Below, in pieces: positions 35,930 through 45,480 of a DNA stretch of 64,000 bases. The stretch covers positions 1 to 64,000 of the forward strand of contig JACQXM010000077.1 in assembly GCA_016208685.1 (NCBI GenBank), in the 5' to 3' direction. Numbering within the stretch: the first letter of the stretch is position 1; the number at the start of each line of letters is the position of its first letter. Made by a program: the position numbers and the translations under genes. The DNA comes from Planctomycetota bacterium (GTDB lineage Bacteria; Planctomycetota; Phycisphaerae; UBA1845). The notes below the pieces were generated by a model. That model saw only the letters and a program-made list of their open reading frames with translations, had not been told where the DNA came from and searched no databases.

Positions 35930-37069
35930 ATGACGGGCGAGGGTTCGGAGCAGCAACAGCGAGGGCCGCTGCCGGGCAAGCCCGGGCCCGAATCGGCGCC
36001 GGACGAAATCGGTATTGAGCCACTCTCGCTTTCGCTCCTGGGACGGTTATTCGGCATCCCGCTGCTGATCATCGGGCTGATCGTAGGCGGCGCGGTTTGT
36101 GTGGTGTTGCTCTTCGGCGCGCCGGCGTCTCCGCCGCAGCGGACGCTCGAGGAGCTGGTGCAGGCGCTGGAGTCCGACGCCGGGCAGAAGAACAGCGCGG
36201 GCATGCTCATGCCCCTGGATAAGGCCTACTGGCAGGCCGGGTTGGAGCTTGCCCAGCGGCTGGAAAAGGAACCCATCGCCGATGCGGAGCGGGCACAGGT
36301 CGCCGTGCGGCTCTCCGAAGTCGTGCGCCGGGACATCGCACATCTGGAGTCATCGGCGGCGCGTGCTGACACCGCGGCGCAGGTGCGGGCACCGGCAGGC
36401 AGCACGCGGCTGGAGTTCCTGGTACACGCGCTGGGCCGCACGAAGCGGGGGGAGGCCGTCGACGCACTGATCGAGGTGCTCCGCGGCGGGCGGGAACCCC
36501 TGGTCACCATCGCCGTGCAGCAGCTCGGCGACTTGCGCGAATTGCCCGAATCGGCGCGGGCGGTCGAACCGCTGCTTTCGTTGCTGGTGTCCGCGGTCCG
36601 CCCCGAGACGCGGCTGACGGTTTGTACGGCGCTGTCGGTGCTGGCGCCGCGGGGCGATGCCCGGGTCATCGACGCCTTGGCGACCGCCGGGCGGAAGGAA
36701 GAGGGCGAGGTGGCGTGGTCCGCAGCGCTGGCGCTGGCTCGGCTGGGCAGTAGCGAGGGGAAGTCCACGCTGCTCGACCTGCTGGATCGGTCCTTCTGGG
36801 AGAACGAGGATCGATACCAGGTGGTGGACAACAAGGGGGTTGTGCATCGCTATGCGATGCCGCCGCAGCGCATCGAGCAATGGCTGCTCGCCGCCGTGGA
36901 TGCCGCCGCGGGCACGGATGATCCCGACTTGCGGGAAATGATCGGTCGGCTAAAGTCTGACCCCTCACCGGCCGTGCGTTCGAAAGCCGCTACGGTGTTA
37001 CAGGCCGGCGCCCCGAAGGAGCCGGGTGCGTCCGTCGGGCCGAAGGTCCCGGCGGACCGCGCTCAATGA
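35930..37069 (+). CDS. HEAT-repeat membrane-anchored protein
   Basis: 379 residues from the ATG at 35930; a 36-codon open extension upstream is not supported. A Pro/Gln-rich start of about 35 residues precedes one membrane span (FGIPLLIIGLIVGGAVCVVLLF, near 40-63). The rest is helical and contains HEAT-like repeats, for example EAVDALIEVLRGGREPLVTIAVQQLGDLR-type units and DPSPAVRSKAATVL near the end. HEAT repeats are protein-binding scaffolds. It is immediately upstream (25 bases) of the ferredoxin-Rieske gene and so is likely an assembly or accessory factor for the bc-type complex. Exact function unknown. Confidence 0.7.
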   Translation: MTGEGSEQQQRGPLPGKPGPESAPDEIGIEPLSLSLLGRLFGIPLLIIGLIVGGAVCVVLLFGAPASPPQRTLEELVQALESDAGQKNSAGMLMPLDKAYWQAGLELAQRLEKEPIADAERAQVAVRLSEVVRRDIAHLESSAARADTAAQVRAPAGSTRLEFLVHALGRTKRGEAVDALIEVLRGGREPLVTIAVQQLGDLRELPESARAVEPLLSLLVSAVRPETRLTVCTALSVLAPRGDARVIDALATAGRKEEGEVAWSAALALARLGSSEGKSTLLDLLDRSFWENEDRYQVVDNKGVVHRYAMPPQRIEQWLLAAVDAAAGTDDPDLREMIGRLKSDPSPAVRSKAATVLQAGAPKEPGASVGPKVPADRAQ

Positions 37070-37094
37070 AGGGTGGTTGGGGAGGATCACGCTG

Positions 37095-38201
37095 ATGGCG
37101 ACGAAACAACTGGTTACGAAGGTGTGGATCGAACCCGGCTGCATCGTCTGCGATGCCTGCGAGAACACAGCGCCGACCGTCTTCGAGGTGACCGACGACA
37201 CCTGCATCATCCGCCCCGACGCCCTGAACGCGGAATTCACCAAGCCGCTGACGCAGGAGATCTTTGACGCTGCCGAGGAGTGCCCCGTAAACGTCATCAA
37301 GTTCGACACGGTGGCGGTGGAAGGCGCTGAAGCGGAGGCGCCCGCGCCGGTGGCGGCCGCGGCGGAAGAACCGACCGCCGTCGCGCCGGCCACGGCGGCA
37401 GCTTCCGCGGCGGCCCCCGCCAAACACGCTGCACCGGCGAAACCCGCCGCACCGGCCGCTGCGCCTGCCGCGGCTGCGGTGGCGGCTTCGGCAGCCGTCT
37501 CCGCCGCCGGCCAGCCCGATCCCTCGCTCCAGGCGCTCTTGCGGGCGGCCACCGCCCGTGGCGGTAATGCCGGCCTGGTGCGCAACATCGACGACGTGCC
37601 GGAATCAGTGAAAGCCTGGAAAAGTAAGGACCCCAGCGAGCTTCCGCCCGACGCCCGCCAGGCGCGCATCCTGGAAGCGGCACGCAAGGCCCGGAAGAAC
37701 CCAGACGAGGCGCGGCGCGAGTTCATGAGTCGGGCGGCACTCACCGTGGGGTGGGTGGCGTTCGGCGGCGGGCTGGGCGTATCCATCGGCCCGGCTTTCG
37801 GCCGCTTCATGATGCCCAACGTGCTGGAGGAACCGGACCCGCGGGTCCGCGTGGGGAAGCTGCAACAATTCGTCGAGATGCAACCGGGCGACGTAAACGA
37901 GGACTACAAACCGCAAGGCATCTGGATGATCCGCGAGGACGAGCGCGTAGCGGCGCTGAACATCATCTGCACGCACCTCGGGTGCATCCCCAACTGGTTG
38001 CCCAACGACCGCAAGTTCAAATGCCCCTGCCACGGCAGCGGGTACAAGCCCAACGGCATCAACTTCGAGGGACCCACGCCGCGCCCGCTGGAGCGCTTCC
38101 GCGTCTTCATCGAGGACGGCATGGTGGTGGTGGACAAGAGCAAGAAGTACCAGTATGAGTTGGGTCAGTGGGACCAGGCGGGCAGCTACCTTGCGGTGTA
38201 A
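37095..38201 (+). CDS. Ferredoxin-Rieske fusion protein
   Basis: 368 residues from the ATG at 37095; a GGGGAGGA ribosome site lies about ten bases upstream. Residues 1-75 are a single-cluster ferredoxin: Cys16, Cys19, Cys22 and Cys63 (GCIVCDAC and EECPVN). An Ala/Pro-rich linker (about 75-145) follows. Then comes one hydrophobic segment (ALTVGWVAFGGGLGVSIG, near 216-235) with a basic flank, as in the N-terminal anchor of Rieske proteins. The Rieske domain has CTHLGC (Cys292, His294) and CPCHGS (Cys310, His313), with Cys297/Cys312 able to form the usual disulfide. Fusion of a ferredoxin to a Rieske subunit is unusual. It should be the iron-sulfur subunit of the bc-type complex encoded downstream. 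Confidence 0.92.
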   Translation: MATKQLVTKVWIEPGCIVCDACENTAPTVFEVTDDTCIIRPDALNAEFTKPLTQEIFDAAEECPVNVIKFDTVAVEGAEAEAPAPVAAAAEEPTAVAPATAAASAAAPAKHAAPAKPAAPAAAPAAAAVAASAAVSAAGQPDPSLQALLRAATARGGNAGLVRNIDDVPESVKAWKSKDPSELPPDARQARILEAARKARKNPDEARREFMSRAALTVGWVAFGGGLGVSIGPAFGRFMMPNVLEEPDPRVRVGKLQQFVEMQPGDVNEDYKPQGIWMIREDERVAALNIICTHLGCIPNWLPNDRKFKCPCHGSGYKPNGINFEGPTPRPLERFRVFIEDGMVVVDKSKKYQYELGQWDQAGSYLAV

Positions 38202-38351
38202 CCGTCTACACCCGCGGCCACCAGGCGTCCGCTTCCCCCGGGGCACCGGTCATCCCGTGTCTCCGGCGCTTCGCACTGGTTCGCCCCGCCATCCACAGGG
38301 TGCCTGTGGCGATACCCCGATACCGAGGATAAACGAGGAGCAGCGAGAGGA

Positions 38352-39131
38352 ATGTTAGCGCGGTTCGGCAACTGGGTCCGCGAAGGACAGGTCTGGGGGA
38401 GCATCTTCCGCCACGGAGTGCCGCGCGATCGCCGCACGCGGGCGATGGCCATCCTCAGCAACGTCTTCCTGCATCTTCATCCCGTGGCCATTCGCAAGAG
38501 CGGCATCCGCCTGTCCTTCACCTGGTGCATGGGCGGGCTGACGTTCTTCCTCTTCCTGGTCGAGGTGGTCACCGGCGTGCTGCTGATGTTTTACTACCGC
38601 CCGGTGGTGGAATACGCCTACTTCGACATACAGGGCCTGGGGGCGCACGTCACGCTGGGCCTGATGCGCGAGCTGCACCGCTGGGGCGCGCACGCCATGA
38701 TCATCGCCATCTGGCTGCACATGCTTCGCGTGTTCCTCACCGGCAGCTACAAACCACCGCGCGAGTTCAACTGGAGCGTGGGGGTTATTCTGCTGGTGCT
38801 CACCATGCTCCTTTCCTTCACCGGCTACTTGCTGCCCTGGGACCAGCTCGCCATGTGGGCCATCACCGTGGGCTCGAACATGGCCCGCGCCACGCCCGGG
38901 GTGGGCACCGAAGGCCCGATGTCCTCGTTCATCCAGATCGGGGGCGTTCCCCTGGTCCACGCCGGCGACGACGCGCGCTTCGGCCTGCTGGCCGGCACCT
39001 TCGTCGGTCCCAATGCCCTCCTGCGCTTCTACGTACTCCATTGCGTGTTTATTCCCGTGGTGGTCACCGTGCTGCTCGCCGTCCACTTCTGGCGTATCCG
39101 CAAGGACGGCGGCATCAGCGGGCCCCTGTAG
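38352..39131 (+). CDS. Cytochrome b, N-terminal (haem-bearing) half
   Basis: 259 residues, ATG at 38352 with GAGAGGA upstream. It has four membrane spans and the cytochrome b/b6 haem ligands: His in LHRWGAH and WLHMLR on two helices, and the second pair in FYVLHCVF and [14 protein letters not shown]. The [10 protein letters not shown] motif of the quinol-oxidation site is present. The length and ending after the fourth helix match b6-type split cytochrome b, so the C-terminal half is a separate gene 21 bases on. Integral membrane subunit that carries electrons between the quinone sites. Confidence 0.93.
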   Translation: MLARFGNWVREGQVWGSIFRHGVPRDRRTRAMAILSNVFLHLHPVAIRKSGIRLSFTWCMGGLTFFLFLVEVVTGVLLMFYYRPVVEYAYFDIQGLGAHVTLGLMRELHRWGAHAMIIAIWLHMLRVFLTGSYKPPREFNWSVGVILLVLTMLLSFTGYLLPWDQLAMWAITVGSNMARATPGVGTEGPMSSFIQIGGVPLVHAGDDARFGLLAGTFVGPNALLRFYVLHCVFIPVVVTVLLAVHFWRIRKDGGISGPL

Positions 39132-39152
39132 CCGGCCAGGACGGAGCGACAG

Positions 39153-40259
39153 ATGTATAGCGTGCTCGCCGCAGCTTCCGCCGTGGAAAGCATCAAGGAT
39201 GCGATCAACACCATCTGCCAGCCGGCGCCCTTTCTTATCATCGCCGTGGTGGGCCTGGCGCTGTTCCTGGCGGGCTACCGCACCATCACCAGGCCACCCG
39301 TAGCGGCGGCGCTGGGCGCGCTGGCGGTGCTGGCCTTCCTGGTAAGCTGCCTGGATTCCGACTTCTTCCTCATCATCTCCAAGGCCGACAACGTCCCGAT
39401 CGTGATGATGATGTTCGCGGTGGGGTTTTTCCTCTGGCTGGCGTTCCGCCAGGCGGCGGTCAACGACCACGCTATCGAAACGGGCCGTCCGCTCTTCGAG
39501 GCGGGTTCGGACGATAAGGTACTGGTCTGGCCCGACCTGGTGTACATTGAATTGATCGCCCTGGTGCTGTGCACCGCCCTGCTCAACGTGTGGGCGATCC
39601 TGCTCAAGGCCCCCCTGGAGCAGCCTGCCGATCCCAGCACCGCGCCCAATCCCGCCAAGGCGCCGTGGTACTTCCTGGGCCTGCAGGAAATGCTGGTGTA
39701 CTTCGACCCCTGGCTGGCGGGCGTGGTGCTTCCCGGGCTCATCATCCTGGGCCTGATCGCCATCCCCTACATCGACAAGAATCCGCGGGGCAACGGCTAC
39801 TACACCTTCAAAGAGCGGCCCTTCGCCATCGCCACCTTCCTGGTGGGGTTCGTGATCCTCTGGGTGCTGCTGATCATCTTCGGCACGTTCCTCCGCGGGC
39901 CGAACTGGAACTTCTTCGGCCCCTACGAATTCTGGGACATGCACCGCCCGGCGGCGCTGGTGAACACCGAGTTCCATGACCTGTTCTGGATCAACCTCAT
40001 GGGGCGGGCCCTGCCGGAGCATTACCTGCTGCGCGAGCTGCCCGGAATCGTGCTGCTGGGCGCGTACTTCGCCCTTGGTCCGCCGCTGCTACGGCTGGTC
40101 TTCTTCCGCAAAATGTACCGTCAGATGGGCTTCATTCGCTTTTCCGTGATGTCCATCCTGCTGCTGGTCATGCTGCTGATGCCCATCAAAATGGTCCTTC
40201 GCTGGACCCTGAACCTGCACTACATCGTGGGCATCACGGAGTGGTTTTTCAACGTATAA
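39153..40259 (+). CDS. Cytochrome b C-terminal half (subunit IV-like), extended
   Basis: 368 residues, ATG at 39153. An N-terminal extension with two or three spans (LFLAGYRTI..., IVMMMFAVGFFLWLAF) precedes a subunit IV-like core: VWPDLVYIELIALVL, then NPAKAPWYFLGLQEMLVYFDPWLAGVVLPGLIILGLIAIPYID. The place of the PEWY motif reads KAPWYF, lacking the Glu; similar APWY variants are known in some bacterial b-type complexes. A further C-terminal region of about 120 residues adds three spans. It is larger than b6f subunit IV (about 160 residues). Forms the quinol-oxidising core together with the preceding gene. Confidence 0.88.
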   Translation: MYSVLAAASAVESIKDAINTICQPAPFLIIAVVGLALFLAGYRTITRPPVAAALGALAVLAFLVSCLDSDFFLIISKADNVPIVMMMFAVGFFLWLAFRQAAVNDHAIETGRPLFEAGSDDKVLVWPDLVYIELIALVLCTALLNVWAILLKAPLEQPADPSTAPNPAKAPWYFLGLQEMLVYFDPWLAGVVLPGLIILGLIAIPYIDKNPRGNGYYTFKERPFAIATFLVGFVILWVLLIIFGTFLRGPNWNFFGPYEFWDMHRPAALVNTEFHDLFWINLMGRALPEHYLLRELPGIVLLGAYFALGPPLLRLVFFRKMYRQMGFIRFSVMSILLLVMLLMPIKMVLRWTLNLHYIVGITEWFFNV

Positions 40260-40278
40260 GCAAGGGAAGCGCCACGAG

Positions 40279-43200
40279 ATGCCCATCCCCGAAGAGCGAC
40301 TGTACAACCCCGAAAGAGCCAACCGCTGGTTCGCGGTCAGCAGCGTGCTGATGACCGCCTCCATCGGCTGGATGATCTACGTCGACTACGCCCGCCCGTG
40401 GCACGGCCACCAGGACGCCTACGCCGTGAGCAAGGCCACCCTCGCCCACCTGGACTACCTGGACTCCACGCGCCAGGAGCGCGTGCAACAGATCGACGAA
40501 GCGCGGGCGCGATGGCAGGACCAACTGACGCTGCTGCAAAAGTCGCACGGCCCCAAGCTGGAGAGCCTGCGGGAACAACTGGCGAGTGCCGACCTGGCCT
40601 TCCGCAAGGCCAACGGCCCCTTCAGTTCCGCCGGGCAACTCCTGGAGGTCACGCGCGACCGCTACGAAAAGGTGCTGGGGCAGTTCGGCGAGAGCCACCC
40701 CTTGACGCAGGAGGCGCACCGCAACCTGCGCGAGGAGGAGGAGCTGGTCGACGGGCTGCGTAAAGACAAGGAGCAGTGGGAGGACGAGCGGAAGCACGTC
40801 GAGGCGGAGATCAAGAGACTGGAGGCCGGGGCGCGGGACGCGGAGAAGCGCCTGCGCGATCTGGAGCAGGTCGCCGCCTCCGCGCTGCAGAAGGACCAGC
40901 AGTTTCGCGGCGTGCTGACCGATCACGGGCTCCTGGGCGGCATCCCCGTGGTTCGCGCCATCATCAACATGCCCCTGCTGGATTTCTCCTCCCCCAAGGG
41001 CACCCCGGGTCGGTACCAGGTCAACCAGTTGGTGCTGCCCGACGTGCGGCAGCAGCTCAACTACCTGGAGTCGTACACCACGGATCGCTGCACCACCTGC
41101 CACGTGGGCATCGCCGACCCGGAGTTCTCCAAGGACCGCCTGGCACGCAAACTGGAGCGATCCCTACCCGGCATCAACGAAGCGTTGCAGCGGATGAGCG
41201 AGCCGCCGTTCGAGCCTCCCCCGCCGCCGGTGCTCGAAGGCGAGGGCAAAGCCCCGCTGCCCATCGGCGCCGTCACCGAACATTGGAACGAGCTTACGGC
41301 AGCGCAGCAGAACGCCTATTTCGACGCGCTGCTGGAACTGGTGAACCGCTACCTCAAGCTCAGCGGGCGCAAGACCATCAAACTGGGCCAGCCGCTGCTG
41401 GCGCATCCCAACCTCGAGCTCTACGTGACCGTCGATTCTCCGCACCCCATGGCCAAGATGGGTTGCACCGCCTGCCACGAGGGCAATCCGCAGGAAACCG
41501 ACTTCGTGCTCGCGGCCCACTCGCCTCCCACGCACGAGCTGGAGGAGCAATGGGCGGATCAGTACTACGTGCGGCGAGCCGGCATCCCCAACTCGACCTT
41601 CGAGACCGTGCGGCATTACTGGGACCGCCCCATGCACGTTCCGCGGCACACCGAGGCGAGCTGCGCCAAGTGCCATACGGAGATTTCCGACATCACCATG
41701 TTCCAGGGCAAGCGGCACGGATCGCGCATCAACCTGGGGCGGCACCTGTTCACCACCGTGGGTTGCGTGAACTGCCACGTGGTGGATGACCTGCCCGGGG
41801 CGCGCAAGGTGGGCCCGGACCTGTCCCAGGTCGCCGCGAAGCTCAAGCCGGAGTTCGTGCAGCAGTGGGCCTATTTCCCGCAGAAGTTCCGCCCCTCGAC
41901 CCTCATGCCGCACTTCTTCGCCCAGGAGAACAACGGTCCGAACAGCGCCAACCAGTTCGACACCCGGCCGCTGCTGCGTACGGAGACGGAAGTCGCCGCC
42001 ATCAGCCAGTACCTGTTCGCGGTGTCCAAGGACTTCAAGCCTCTGGACAAACCGACCGAGGTCACCGGGGATTCGGCGCGCGGGCGCGAGCTCTTCCGGC
42101 AGGTGGGCTGCCTGGGCTGCCACGCCAACCTCGCGGAACACGGCGAGGAGTGGATCACCCGCGATCTGATGCACCGCCTGGGCCTCGACGAGCAGACCGC
42201 CGCCTTTCGCTATAAGGGCATGACGTACGAAGAGCGCGTCCGCTACGCGATGGAACACTTCCCCGCGGAAACCGAGAGCATTTTCGAGCCCGAGAAAGCG
42301 GCCTTCGACCCCGACAAACCGTACACCCCGCCGGTTTTCAGCCGCGTGGGGCCGGAACTCTCCGGCGTGGGTTCCAAGGTGTCCTTCGAGTGGCTCTATT
42401 CCTGGCTCAGCGACCCCACGCGCTACGCCCCGGACACCAAGATGCCCAACCTCCGGCTCTCGCCGGCGGAGGCCGCGGACATCGCCGCCTACCTGATGGG
42501 TCTGAAGAACGACGCTTTCCAGCAGCGCGCCTTCGAGCTCTCGCCCGAACGCCGCGTCATGGCCGACGACCTGATTTTCAGCCTGCTGGCGGCGCAGCGC
42601 TCCGAGCGCCGCAGCCGCGCCATCATGAACGACGAGGGCGGCGAGCTGACCCGCATGCTGGTTGATCTCATCAAGGGTTCGCTTCAGCAGCGCGCCTACG
42701 ACGTGGTTTCCGGCATGAGCCTGGAGGAGAAGAAGCTCACCTTCCTGGGCAACAAAATGATCAGCCACTACGGCTGCTACGCCTGCCACAAGATCAACGG
42801 CTTCGAGGAGACCACGCCGCCGGGCACCAACCTCACCACCTGGGCGCAGAAGCCGGTGAGCCAGCTCGATTTCGCCTTCTACGACGACGCTTTCCACCAC
42901 ATGCGCGGGGAGAAGGAGAAGGTCTTCGGACATCTGTACCCGCTGTACGCCGACGACCTGAACCAGTGGTCCCCGGGCGATAATCCCGAGGAGCAGATCA
43001 CGCACACCCACGCCGCCTTCGCCAAGCACAAGCTGCGCAACCCCCGCATCTGGGACCGCGAGAAGATCAAGCGGCCCTACGACAAGCTCAAGATGCCCAA
43101 CTTCTACTTCACCGATCGTGAAGCGGAAGCGCTCACCACCTATCTGCTGTCGCGCGTCTCGCCGCGGGTCAGCGACAAGCTCAAGATCAAGTACGAAGTG

Positions 43201-44520
43201 GACGCCCTGGGCCCCATCGCCCGCGGTCGCAATCTCACGCGCGAGCTCAACTGCGTGGGTTGCCACCAGATCGAGGAGAACGCCCCGGCCATCCAGCAGT
43301 ATTTCCGCCGCAAGATCGGCGGCCGGCTGGCCTTCGACGCCGCCAACGCTCCGCCGCTGCTCTGGGGCGAAGGGGCCAAGGTGCAGCACAACTGGTTCCA
43401 CCGCTTCCTGCAACAGGTCGAGCCCCTGCGTCCCTGGCTGGCGGTGCGCATGCCCAGTTTTCACGTGACCGGGCAGCAGGCTACGGGCCTCGTCGAGTAC
43501 TTCGCGGCCTTAAGCCGCCAGGACGCCAAGAACCTGACCAAACTGCTGGCGCCGGTGGCGGAGTATCGCAGTAAGGCGAAAGCGGCGGCCGGCGAGACGG
43601 GCGCCGGCAAACCGGCGGACTCGGCGGGCGAACCGGGCTCCGGCCCCGAGGCCACAGGCGCCGACTGGTACTTGCAGGAGAACCTGCAACCGGTGGCCAC
43701 GACCCTCCGCCGCTGGGCGGTCGAGCGCCGCGTCATGCGCCCCTCGGATGTCGACATGCTGCGCAATCCGCCGGAGCGCGTGCGCACGGCGCACGAGACG
43801 CTGCTCCGGCGCCTGGAATTCATCCGCGGACTGTATGACGTTCCCTATCCCTTCGTGGAGCCGCCGCGGCCCTTCTCCGGGGCGCAGCGCTTCGAGCTTG
43901 GCGGCCGGTTCTTTAACGACATGGGCTGCCTGAAGTGTCACGTGTTCGGCAACATGTTGCCCGGACCGGCGAAGACCACCGATGACTTCGTGCAGACGTA
44001 CCGGCTCGACGGCGTTCGCGGCGAGGGCGACCAGGCCGTCGCCTTCCTGAACGGCATGCCCCACCCCGTCGGCTCGGTCATCGACGGACACACGCTTATC
44101 AGCGCCGCCAACACCTATTACGACAGCGGCGACGTGGAAACCAAAGCCGTGGTCGAAGGTCCGGGATCGGGCGGGGAGAAGGAGCGCATCATGCTCCAGG
44201 CGGCCAGTGCCCCCAACCTGGCACTGACCTACCAGCGACTCCGCCGTCAGTGGGTGTACCAGTGGATGCTCGAGCCGCAGCTCATCCAGCCGGGCACCAA
44301 GATGCCGCAGAACTTCCCGGAGGGTAAGAGCCCCTACGAGGGCGACGCTAAGTACCCCGGCACAGGCGCGGACCACATCAACCTGTTGGTCGACTACCTG
44401 TACGACGCCGGAGCCACCAACACCCGCTCCCCGCTGCCGAAGATTCCGGCGGCGGCCAAGGCCGAGGAGTTCGACGAGGAGGGCGGCGAGAAGAAAAAAG
44501 AGGAGTTCATCGAGGACTAG
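40279..44520 (+). CDS. Octahaem c-type cytochrome, 1413 residues, membrane-anchored
   Basis: The ATG at 40279 follows an AAGGGAAG ribosome site. One N-terminal span (AVSSVLMTASIGWMIYVDY, near 14-35) is followed by a long coiled coil (about 55-205). Eight CxxCH haem motifs start at residues 271, 396, 462, 496, 611, 833, 992 and 1217, spread unevenly through the chain. The chain contains several monohaem cytochrome-c-like modules (for example GRELFRQVGCLGCHANL and GRNLTRELNCVGCHQIEE). It is too large for a cytochrome c1 and sits directly after the cytochrome b genes, so it probably replaces c1 and passes electrons to the periplasm. The Glu-rich C-terminus ends KKKEEFIED. Confidence 0.9.
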   Translation: MPIPEERLYNPERANRWFAVSSVLMTASIGWMIYVDYARPWHGHQDAYAVSKATLAHLDYLDSTRQERVQQIDEARARWQDQLTLLQKSHGPKLESLREQLASADLAFRKANGPFSSAGQLLEVTRDRYEKVLGQFGESHPLTQEAHRNLREEEELVDGLRKDKEQWEDERKHVEAEIKRLEAGARDAEKRLRDLEQVAASALQKDQQFRGVLTDHGLLGGIPVVRAIINMPLLDFSSPKGTPGRYQVNQLVLPDVRQQLNYLESYTTDRCTTCHVGIADPEFSKDRLARKLERSLPGINEALQRMSEPPFEPPPPPVLEGEGKAPLPIGAVTEHWNELTAAQQNAYFDALLELVNRYLKLSGRKTIKLGQPLLAHPNLELYVTVDSPHPMAKMGCTACHEGNPQETDFVLAAHSPPTHELEEQWADQYYVRRAGIPNSTFETVRHYWDRPMHVPRHTEASCAKCHTEISDITMFQGKRHGSRINLGRHLFTTVGCVNCHVVDDLPGARKVGPDLSQVAAKLKPEFVQQWAYFPQKFRPSTLMPHFFAQENNGPNSANQFDTRPLLRTETEVAAISQYLFAVSKDFKPLDKPTEVTGDSARGRELFRQVGCLGCHANLAEHGEEWITRDLMHRLGLDEQTAAFRYKGMTYEERVRYAMEHFPAETESIFEPEKAAFDPDKPYTPPVFSRVGPELSGVGSKVSFEWLYSWLSDPTRYAPDTKMPNLRLSPAEAADIAAYLMGLKNDAFQQRAFELSPERRVMADDLIFSLLAAQRSERRSRAIMNDEGGELTRMLVDLIKGSLQQRAYDVVSGMSLEEKKLTFLGNKMISHYGCYACHKINGFEETTPPGTNLTTWAQKPVSQLDFAFYDDAFHHMRGEKEKVFGHLYPLYADDLNQWSPGDNPEEQITHTHAAFAKHKLRNPRIWDREKIKRPYDKLKMPNFYFTDREAEALTTYLLSRVSPRVSDKLKIKYEVDALGPIARGRNLTRELNCVGCHQIEENAPAIQQYFRRKIGGRLAFDAANAPPLLWGEGAKVQHNWFHRFLQQVEPLRPWLAVRMPSFHVTGQQATGLVEYFAALSRQDAKNLTKLLAPVAEYRSKAKAAAGETGAGKPADSAGEPGSGPEATGADWYLQENLQPVATTLRRWAVERRVMRPSDVDMLRNPPERVRTAHETLLRRLEFIRGLYDVPYPFVEPPRPFSGAQRFELGGRFFNDMGCLKCHVFGNMLPGPAKTTDDFVQTYRLDGVRGEGDQAVAFLNGMPHPVGSVIDGHTLISAANTYYDSGDVETKAVVEGPGSGGEKERIMLQAASAPNLALTYQRLRRQWVYQWMLEPQLIQPGTKMPQNFPEGKSPYEGDAKYPGTGADHINLLVDYLYDAGATNTRSPLPKIPAAAKAEEFDEEGGEKKKEEFIED

Positions 44521-44616
44521 CGGCCCGGCCGATGCCGGGTCATCAGGCGTAACAGAACCGTGGGCGCGCCTCGTGAGGGCGCCCCCACGAGGCTGCATGA
44601 ACGAAGGAGAACAGCA

Positions 44617-45357
44617 ATGGTACGGATCAGGACATGGACGGTAGCGTTGTGTGCTCTGGCGGTGTTCGCCGCCACGACCGCCCGGGCGGAGGACATGTCG
44701 GTCATCCAGGTTAAGGTGGGCTTCAAGGGCAATCCCGACGACTTCAAGCGCGAGGTGATCGATACCTCCAAGGACCCCAACTGCGCCAAGGCGAAGGGCA
44801 AGATCGGCACCGAGAACGTGGTGATCAACAAGAAGGGCGACGCCCCGACGCTGCGCAACGTGCTGGTGTCCATCAAGAGCGGCCTGGGCGACAAGGCCTT
44901 TCCCGCCCCCAAGGAGCCCGCCAAGCTCACCCAGGTCGGCTGCCACTATGAGCCGCATGTACTGGGCATTGTGGAAGGCCAGCCGCTGAAGGTGTTCAAC
45001 GGCGACGACACCAACCACAACATCCACTTCCTGCCCAAGAAGAACGAGGAGCACAACTTCTCCCAACCCAAGAAGGACGAAACCGAGGGCAAGGAGCTCA
45101 AGCTGGTGGCGGAGGACGTTTTCAAGGTCAAGTGCGACGTCCACCCCTGGATGGGTTGCTACATCGCCGTGTTCAAACACCCGTTCTTCTCGGTCACGGG
45201 CGAGGACGGAACCTACGAGATCAAGGGCATGCCCCCGGGCAAGTACACGCTGGAAGCCTGGCACGAAGAGTTCGGCACGCAGACCGCCGAGGTGGAAGTG
45301 AAGAGCGCCGGCGAAGCCAAGACCGTGGACTTCACTTTCGAGGGCAAGAAGAAGTAA
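44617..45357 (+). CDS. Exported cupredoxin-like protein with carboxypeptidase-regulatory-type domain
   Basis: 246 residues from the ATG at 44617, which has a GAAGGAGA ribosome site. A signal peptide (MVRIRTWTVALCALAVFAATTARAE) is followed by a domain rich in Lys and Asp. The middle (about 105-190) has a cupredoxin-like pattern, NHNIHFL and CDVHPWMGCY, which offers His/Cys/His/Met ligands for a type 1 copper site. The C-terminal part (GTYEIKGMPPGKYTLEAWHEEFG) is the beta-sandwich of carboxypeptidase-regulatory-like domains. It is the last gene of the bc-type locus, 96 bases after the octahaem cytochrome, and may be its soluble electron acceptor. Copper binding is inferred. Confidence 0.8.
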   Translation: MVRIRTWTVALCALAVFAATTARAEDMSVIQVKVGFKGNPDDFKREVIDTSKDPNCAKAKGKIGTENVVINKKGDAPTLRNVLVSIKSGLGDKAFPAPKEPAKLTQVGCHYEPHVLGIVEGQPLKVFNGDDTNHNIHFLPKKNEEHNFSQPKKDETEGKELKLVAEDVFKVKCDVHPWMGCYIAVFKHPFFSVTGEDGTYEIKGMPPGKYTLEAWHEEFGTQTAEVEVKSAGEAKTVDFTFEGKKK

Positions 45358-45444
45358 GCAACCGCGGGACGGCGTCCGGGCCGGCGCGTTGGACTGTGGC
45401 GCGGCCCCGATCCTGCTCGGCGGAATAGCTACAACAGCAACTTG

Positions 45445-45480
45445 CGGGCACGGCGGCGACTGCGCGGCCGTGCCCGTTTT
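45445..45480 (+). terminator. Rho-independent terminator of the bc-complex locus
   Basis: A perfect 10-base-pair stem, CGGGCACGGC (45445-45454) and GCCGTGCCCG (45467-45476), closes a 12-base loop and is followed by TTTT (45477-45480). It lies about 90 bases after the cupredoxin-like gene stop and before the convergent aminotransferase stop at 45512. Confidence 0.85.
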
